Assembly: GCA_937973555.1 (NCBI GenBank)
Contig: CALJKL010000068.1
Location: 1-9,877 of the forward strand
Length of the DNA stretch: 9,877 bases
Direction: 5' to 3'
Source: an uncultured Flavobacteriales bacterium
GTDB lineage: Bacteria; Bacteroidota; Bacteroidia; Flavobacteriales; Weeksellaceae
Of the stretch, positions 5,427 to 9,877 are shown in pieces. The position numbers and the translations under genes are program-made. Every line of letters starts with the position of its first letter. The stretch's first letter is position 1. The notes beneath the pieces were generated by a model. The model worked only from the letters and a program-made list of their open reading frames with translations. It did not search any database and was not told the origin of the DNA.

Positions 5427-7127
5427 ATGTTAAAAAAACATATTCTTTTTTTCTTTCTTATTTTACTATTTGGCAATAATCAGCCTCTTTATAGCCAGAC
5501 TTATGATGAGCTTATTGAAAAATTAGATACCTTCGAAAAAAATGACAAGCGGGCTATTCCTTATGTAAAGAAATATATTCAAAAAGCTCATAAAGAAAAG
5601 GATTATTCTCATTTGGTTGTAGCATATAAAATGGCGGTGCACTATTACGAAGACCCAAACGTAAAATTAAAATATACGGACAGCACCATTATCGCCGCAA
5701 AACTTTCAAAAGACAAAGATTTACTCCCTAATGCTTATTTAGGAAAAGGAATCATTTATTATTTTAATTTCAGAAAATACAAAGAAGCATTGGACGAATA
5801 TTTAAAAGCTTTTAAATATTCTCAATATTCTAATGATCAATATGAAAACCAAAAGGTTATTTACCATATTGGTGTTGTAAAAAGCTATTTAGGATATTAT
5901 TCTGAGGCTTTGGATCATTTTAATAAATGCATCAATTATTTTGAGCCTTTCACTAAAGATAAAACCTTAAACCCAAATGAAATTTATAATAATAAAAAAG
6001 GCTATTTCAATAGTCTTCACCGAGCCATTGTCTGTTACAGAAATTTAAAGAACTTTAAAAAAGCGGACTCCCTCATAAAGATAGGATTATCTAAATCTGC
6101 CAACTCAAAAGGTTTTGAATTGGAACATGCTCTTTTCATGAAATGCAATGGCGTTTTAGATTACCATCAGAAAAAATACAAGAAATCAATTGATGACTTA
6201 AACCAAGCTCTACCTGATATTATAAAAGATAAAGATATAGCATGGATTTCCGTAGGTTATTTCTACAAAGGAAAATCTTACCTCGCCCTGGGAAACAAAA
6301 AAAAGGCCATTGACAATTTTATTAAGGTAGATTCTATCTTCAAAAAAGAAAAATTTATCCTTCCAGAACTGAGAGAAAACTTTGAAATCCTCATTAATGA
6401 TGCCAAAAAAAGAAAAGACGCCCAAAAAGAACTCTATTATACCAAAAATCTCCTCAAGGCAGATAGCATCATCAATAAAGACTTTACTTATCTTTCTTCC
6501 AGAATCCACAAAGAATATGACACCCAAATCCTTCTGGAAACAAAAAACAATTTGGAACGTCAGAAAAACTGGGGATACAGCATTATCGTTTTGCTCATTA
6601 TTCTAACCTTAGGGCTTATCTTTCTGTTGATAAAATACTATCTCAAGGAAAAAAGCATTAAACAGAATTACAGAGATCTTGAAACACGTCTTCAAAACAT
6701 CAAGGAACAACATAAATCTTCAGAAAACAACGAGGAAACCGTAAAACCTATTGTCAATGCCACTATATACAAAGATATTCTTCAAAAACTGGAAGATTTT
6801 GAAGCCAACAAAGAATTCAGGGAAAAAGGCCTCACCTTAAGTAAATTGGCCAAAAGCTTTGACACCAACAGTACCTATCTATCGATGGCGATCAACGAAA
6901 CCAAAAATATGAGTTTCAACAAATACCTGGCTGAGCTTAGGATTGGCTACATTACCCAAAAGCTTTATTATGACAAAACCTTACTAAAATATACCGTAGA
7001 TGCTTTGGCGGAAGAATGTGGCATTGCATCAAGACAAAACTTTTCAGACCTGTTTCAGGAAATCAACGGGATAAGGCCCAAAGATTTCATCAAACAAAGG
7101 AAACTTGAAATAGAAAAAGAACTTTAA
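5427..7127 (+). CDS. Membrane-bound TPR/AraC-type transcriptional regulator, copy 1
   Basis: This 566-residue protein joins a signal peptide (1-24, ending LYSQ), a helical TPR region outside the cytoplasm, one membrane helix (about 384-404, IIVLLIILTLGLIFLLI), a charged linker (405-445) and a C-terminal AraC-type domain (about 463-558). TPR-like helix pairs are clearest at 103-133, 144-176, 193-226, 235-263 and 275-306. The two DNA-binding helix-turn-helix units are around 469-490 (LTLSKLAKSFDTNSTYLSMA) and 522-554 (VDALAEECGIASRQNFSDLF, then GIRPKDF). It is therefore probably a one-component receptor: an envelope signal or partner bound by the TPR part changes DNA binding inside the cell. 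The ligand and target genes are unknown. It is first of three tandem paralogues, with the array promoter about 40 bp upstream. From residue 316 to the end it is identical, in DNA too, to copy 2, while the sensor half differs. The ATG at 5427 is chosen because it gives the signal peptide shared by all copies. Confidence 0.9.
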   Translation: MLKKHILFFFLILLFGNNQPLYSQTYDELIEKLDTFEKNDKRAIPYVKKYIQKAHKEKDYSHLVVAYKMAVHYYEDPNVKLKYTDSTIIAAKLSKDKDLLPNAYLGKGIIYYFNFRKYKEALDEYLKAFKYSQYSNDQYENQKVIYHIGVVKSYLGYYSEALDHFNKCINYFEPFTKDKTLNPNEIYNNKKGYFNSLHRAIVCYRNLKNFKKADSLIKIGLSKSANSKGFELEHALFMKCNGVLDYHQKKYKKSIDDLNQALPDIIKDKDIAWISVGYFYKGKSYLALGNKKKAIDNFIKVDSIFKKEKFILPELRENFEILINDAKKRKDAQKELYYTKNLLKADSIINKDFTYLSSRIHKEYDTQILLETKNNLERQKNWGYSIIVLLIILTLGLIFLLIKYYLKEKSIKQNYRDLETRLQNIKEQHKSSENNEETVKPIVNATIYKDILQKLEDFEANKEFREKGLTLSKLAKSFDTNSTYLSMAINETKNMSFNKYLAELRIGYITQKLYYDKTLLKYTVDALAEECGIASRQNFSDLFQEINGIRPKDFIKQRKLEIEKEL

Positions 7128-7176
7128 AATCTATTTTCAAAAACTATTTTTTTATGCTAAAAAAAAATATTCTTTT
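6256..7176 (+). repeat. Long direct repeat, unit A (output domain to next gene start)
   Basis: This 921-bp segment recurs at 7980-8900 with offset 1724. The first 116 bp (6256-6371) carry seven mismatches, and the remaining 805 bp (6372-7176) are identical on reading base by base. It covers the last 290 codons of copy 1, the stop codon, the 26-bp spacer, and the first 23 bases of copy 2. The partial third unit (9707-9877) is identical to 6256-6426. Confidence 0.95.
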
Positions 7177-8851
7177 CTATTTTCTGACCTTATTTATCTC
7201 CTTCAATCAAACTATTTATTGTCAGAGTTATGATGATCTTCAAAAAAAATATGAATATCTTGAAGCAGATAATAAAAGTGCCTTACCTCTAGTTAAAAAG
7301 CTCATTAAAAAGGCAAAAAAAGAGAAGGAATTTTCATATTTAGTACAGGGATATAAGGATGCAATTTTCTATACTGAAAATGTTTATTTAAAATTAAAAT
7401 ATGCAGACAGCGCAATTATTTCTGCAAAATATTCAAAGGACGATGCATTAATCAGTAAGTCATATTTGGGCAAGGGTATTATTTATTATTTAGATCTAAA
7501 AAGATACAAACCAGCATTAAATGAATACTTGAAAGCATATGAGTATTCTAAAAATTCAAAAGACGAATATCAAAATTACAAAGTAATTTATCATTTAGGA
7601 ATAGTAAAAAGCTATTTAGGATATTATTCTGATGCACTAGCTCATTTTATTAAATGCATTAATTATTTTGAGGGAAAAACAAAACAAAATTTGCATCCTA
7701 ATCTTATATACAACAACAAAAAAGGATATTTTAATAGCATCCATCAAGCAATAGTATGTTACAGAAATTTAAGAAATTTCAAAAAAGCTGATTCACTGAT
7801 AAAACTTGGAATTTCAAAATCAGCCAACTCAAAGGATTTTGAACTAGAGCATTCATATTTCTTAAAATGTAGAGGGATATTAAACTATCATAATAAAAAA
7901 TACAATGATGCTGTTTTAGATTTTAATCATGCTTTACCCATGATTATTAAAAACCATGACTTTGCATGGACTTCCGCTAGTTATTTCTACAAAGGAAAAT
8001 CTTACCTCGCCCTGGGAAACAAAAAGAAGGCCATTGAAAATTTTATTAAGGTAGATTCTATCTTTAAAAAAGAAAAGTTTATTTTTCCAGAACTTAGAGA
8101 AAACTTTGAAATCCTCATTAATGATGCCAAAAAAAGAAAAGACGCCCAAAAAGAACTCTATTATACCAAAAATCTCCTCAAGGCAGATAGCATCATCAAT
8201 AAAGACTTTACTTATCTTTCTTCCAGAATCCACAAAGAATATGACACCCAAATCCTTCTGGAAACAAAAAACAATTTGGAACGTCAGAAAAACTGGGGAT
8301 ACAGCATTATCGTTTTGCTCATTATTCTAACCTTAGGGCTTATCTTTCTGTTGATAAAATACTATCTCAAGGAAAAAAGCATTAAACAGAATTACAGAGA
8401 TCTTGAAACACGTCTTCAAAACATCAAGGAACAACATAAATCTTCAGAAAACAACGAGGAAACCGTAAAACCTATTGTCAATGCCACTATATACAAAGAT
8501 ATTCTTCAAAAACTGGAAGATTTTGAAGCCAACAAAGAATTCAGGGAAAAAGGCCTCACCTTAAGTAAATTGGCCAAAAGCTTTGACACCAACAGTACCT
8601 ATCTATCGATGGCGATCAACGAAACCAAAAATATGAGTTTCAACAAATACCTGGCTGAGCTTAGGATTGGCTACATTACCCAAAAGCTTTATTATGACAA
8701 AACCTTACTAAAATATACCGTAGATGCTTTGGCGGAAGAATGTGGCATTGCATCAAGACAAAACTTTTCAGACCTGTTTCAGGAAATCAACGGGATAAGG
8801 CCCAAAGATTTCATCAAACAAAGGAAACTTGAAATAGAAAAAGAACTTTAA
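7154..8851 (+). CDS. Membrane-bound TPR/AraC-type transcriptional regulator, copy 2
   Basis: This 565-residue paralogue of copy 1 has the same order of parts: signal peptide ending YCQ (residue 23-24), TPR region to about 340, membrane helix at about 383-403 and AraC-type domain at about 462-557. Residues 315-565 are identical to copy 1 residues 316-566, so the two proteins should recognise the same DNA. The sensor half has clearly diverged, for example YTENVYLKLKYADSAII against YEDPNVKLKYTDSTII and a shorter GKTKQNLHPN loop, so it may sense a different signal or partner. In the last part of the TPR region (7980-8095) there are seven base differences from copies 1 and 3, giving Asp to Glu and Leu to Phe. 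The start lies 26 bp after the copy 1 stop codon, without its own promoter or a Shine-Dalgarno sequence, and is followed by a run of nine As (7159-7167). The sensor half is much richer in AT than the shared half. Confidence 0.9.
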   Translation: MLKKNILFYFLTLFISFNQTIYCQSYDDLQKKYEYLEADNKSALPLVKKLIKKAKKEKEFSYLVQGYKDAIFYTENVYLKLKYADSAIISAKYSKDDALISKSYLGKGIIYYLDLKRYKPALNEYLKAYEYSKNSKDEYQNYKVIYHLGIVKSYLGYYSDALAHFIKCINYFEGKTKQNLHPNLIYNNKKGYFNSIHQAIVCYRNLRNFKKADSLIKLGISKSANSKDFELEHSYFLKCRGILNYHNKKYNDAVLDFNHALPMIIKNHDFAWTSASYFYKGKSYLALGNKKKAIENFIKVDSIFKKEKFIFPELRENFEILINDAKKRKDAQKELYYTKNLLKADSIINKDFTYLSSRIHKEYDTQILLETKNNLERQKNWGYSIIVLLIILTLGLIFLLIKYYLKEKSIKQNYRDLETRLQNIKEQHKSSENNEETVKPIVNATIYKDILQKLEDFEANKEFREKGLTLSKLAKSFDTNSTYLSMAINETKNMSFNKYLAELRIGYITQKLYYDKTLLKYTVDALAEECGIASRQNFSDLFQEINGIRPKDFIKQRKLEIEKEL

Positions 8852-8900
8852 AATCTATTTTCAAAAACTATTTTTTTATGCTAAAAAAAAATATTCTTTT
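7980..8900 (+). repeat. Long direct repeat, unit B
   Basis: This is the second copy of the 921-bp unit at 6256-7176. It is exact from 8096 to 8900, then diverges abruptly at 8901 inside the signal-peptide codons of copy 3. The exact part includes the stop codon and spacer, so the repeat crosses the gene boundary. Confidence 0.95.
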
Positions 8901-9877
8901 TTTCTTTCTAATACTATTTTTATCAAATTATCATTTAGTCTTTAGCCAAAGCTATGAAGAGATTTTTAGTAAATATGAAAAATTAGAAGCAAACAATCCT
9001 AAAGCACTTCCATTCATAAGACAATACATCAATAAAGCAAAAAAAGAGAAGAATTATTCTCAATTAATTCAAGGATATTTAGATGAAGGGGTTTATAACC
9101 CTGACAACACTTTGAAATTAAAATATGCTGATAGTGCTATCATTTCAGCGAAAATTTCAGGAAACGCTTCTTTAATTGTTAAGTCTTATATGATGAAGGG
9201 CTCCCTTTATTACTTTTATAAAAGAAAATATAAACTAGCATTAAGTAATTATGTAAAGGCATATCAATATTCAAAAAAGGCGGATGATAATTATTATAGG
9301 CATTCAATAATCTATCACATTGGGGTGGTAAAAAGTTATTTAGGATATTACTCTGAGGCTTTAAATCAATTTAATGAATGTATTTCTTATTTTGAACCTT
9401 TTACTAAAAGCAAAACTCTCCATCCAGATTTAATATATAACAACACCAAAGGTTATCTCAACAGCCTTCATCAAGCGATTATCTGTTACAGAAATTTGGG
9501 ATTCTACAATAAATCAGATTCTTTAATTAAAGCTGGACTTCGGGCAGCTAAAAACTCTAAGGATTATAACTTAGAAAGAGCCTATTTTTTCAAATGTAGA
9601 GGGATTTTAGGGTATCATTATAAAAATTATAACCATACTATAGCAGATTTAAATTCTGCCCTACCAGAAATCATAAAGAATGAAGATTTTGCTTGGGTTG
9701 CTGCAAGTTATTTCTACAAAGGAAAATCTTACCTCGCCCTGGGAAACAAAAAAAAGGCCATTGACAATTTTATTAAGGTAGATTCTATCTTCAAAAAAGA
9801 AAAATTTATCCTTCCAGAACTGAGAGAAAACTTTGAAATCCTCATTAATGATGCCAAAAAAAGAAAAGACGCCCAAA
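8878..9877 (+). CDS. Membrane-bound TPR/AraC-type transcriptional regulator, copy 3 (3' end missing)
   Basis: The frame is open from the ATG at 8878 to the window end: 333 codons plus one base, with no stop. It begins with a signal peptide (MLKKNILFFFLILFLSN, ending VFSQ near residue 24) and a TPR region with the same landmarks as the other copies: YADSAIISAK (83-92), IIYHIGVVKSYLGYYSEAL (144-162), ICYRNLGFYNKSDSLIKAG (202-220) and YFYKGKSYLALGNKKKAI (278-295). The membrane helix and AraC-type domain are cut off by the window end, but the last 171 bases are identical to copy 1, so the missing half probably resembles copies 1 and 2. Its sensor half differs from both, for example GVYNPDNTLK at 71-80 and RRHS-like region YYRHSIIYH at 139-147. 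It lies 26 bp after copy 2 with an identical spacer, and a nine-A run (8883-8891) follows the start. Partial because of the contig end, not because of a visible mutation. Confidence 0.88.
   Translation, partial: MLKKNILFFFLILFLSNYHLVFSQSYEEIFSKYEKLEANNPKALPFIRQYINKAKKEKNYSQLIQGYLDEGVYNPDNTLKLKYADSAIISAKISGNASLIVKSYMMKGSLYYFYKRKYKLALSNYVKAYQYSKKADDNYYRHSIIYHIGVVKSYLGYYSEALNQFNECISYFEPFTKSKTLHPDLIYNNTKGYLNSLHQAIICYRNLGFYNKSDSLIKAGLRAAKNSKDYNLERAYFFKCRGILGYHYKNYNHTIADLNSALPEIIKNEDFAWVAASYFYKGKSYLALGNKKKAIDNFIKVDSIFKKEKFILPELRENFEILINDAKKRKDAQ
9707..9877 (+). repeat. Long direct repeat, unit C (partial)
   Basis: These 171 bp are identical to 6256-6426 in copy 1 and differ at seven positions from 7980-8150 in copy 2. 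The last 55 bp (9823-9877) are identical in all three copies, and the contig stops there. Confidence 0.95.

Noticed and set aside
6210..6527. Antisense 105-codon frame inside copy 1, repeated at 7934-8251 and 9661-9876
   Set aside because: It recurs only because the underlying coding sequence is duplicated; the AT-rich, Phe-rich translation is typical of antisense to Lys-rich genes.
6382..6606. Plus-strand 74-codon frame inside copy 1, identical at 8106-8330 in copy 2
   Set aside because: It is an alternative frame of the conserved linker and membrane region, and its conservation is explained by the DNA repeat.
5427..9877. Insertion sequence or transposon as source of the long repeats
   Set aside because: The repeat has no terminal inverted repeats and encodes part of a regulator, not a transposase; tandem duplication with conversion explains it better.

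Overview
The window looks like one short-read contig from a low-GC Bacteroidota genome, most likely a flavobacterium close to Chryseobacterium (family Weeksellaceae). The evidence is a GLPGLI-family protein, a BlaI/M56 pair without a beta-lactamase, AraC-type regulators fused to TPR and membrane segments, start codons without clear Shine-Dalgarno sequences, and promoter candidates of the TTTG...TAnnTTTG type. The genus is inferred from gene style only.

Layout. Bases 1-50 are not biological: they are Illumina P7/index/Read 2 adapter left at the contig end. On the minus strand follows a three-gene module, read from 3302 down to 142: a BlaI/MecI/CopY-type repressor, an M56 (BlaR1/MecR1-like) membrane metallopeptidase 6 bp later, and a secreted GLPGLI-family protein. 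A strong hairpin terminator or attenuator lies between the last two genes, and another terminator lies beyond GLPGLI at 81-122. Two matching ACTAA-N4-TTAGT palindromes upstream of the repressor gene are good operator candidates. The inferred logic is that an envelope signal activates the M56 protease, the repressor is inactivated, and the module is derepressed. The receptor lacks a recognisable penicillin-binding sensor domain, so the signal is probably not a beta-lactam.

Next on the minus strand (4890-3484) is a CotH-kinase-family lipoprotein with its own promoter. A 536-bp AT-rich intergenic region (4891-5426) with several dyads separates it from a divergent plus-strand array.

The array (5427 to the contig end) is the most interesting part. 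It holds three tandem genes, the third cut by the window end, each encoding signal peptide, extracytoplasmic TPR domain, one membrane helix, linker and AraC-type DNA-binding domain. The sensor halves have diverged, but the last 251 residues of copies 1 and 2 are identical in protein and DNA. An exact 805-bp repeat runs from mid-gene through the stop codon and 26-bp spacer into the first codons of the next gene. Any crossover in this repeat would keep intact genes while adding, deleting or re-pairing a sensor half with the constant output half. The contig ends exactly 55 bp into the segment shared by all three copies. This suggests an assembly-graph break, so the true array is probably longer than shown and its order should be verified with long reads.
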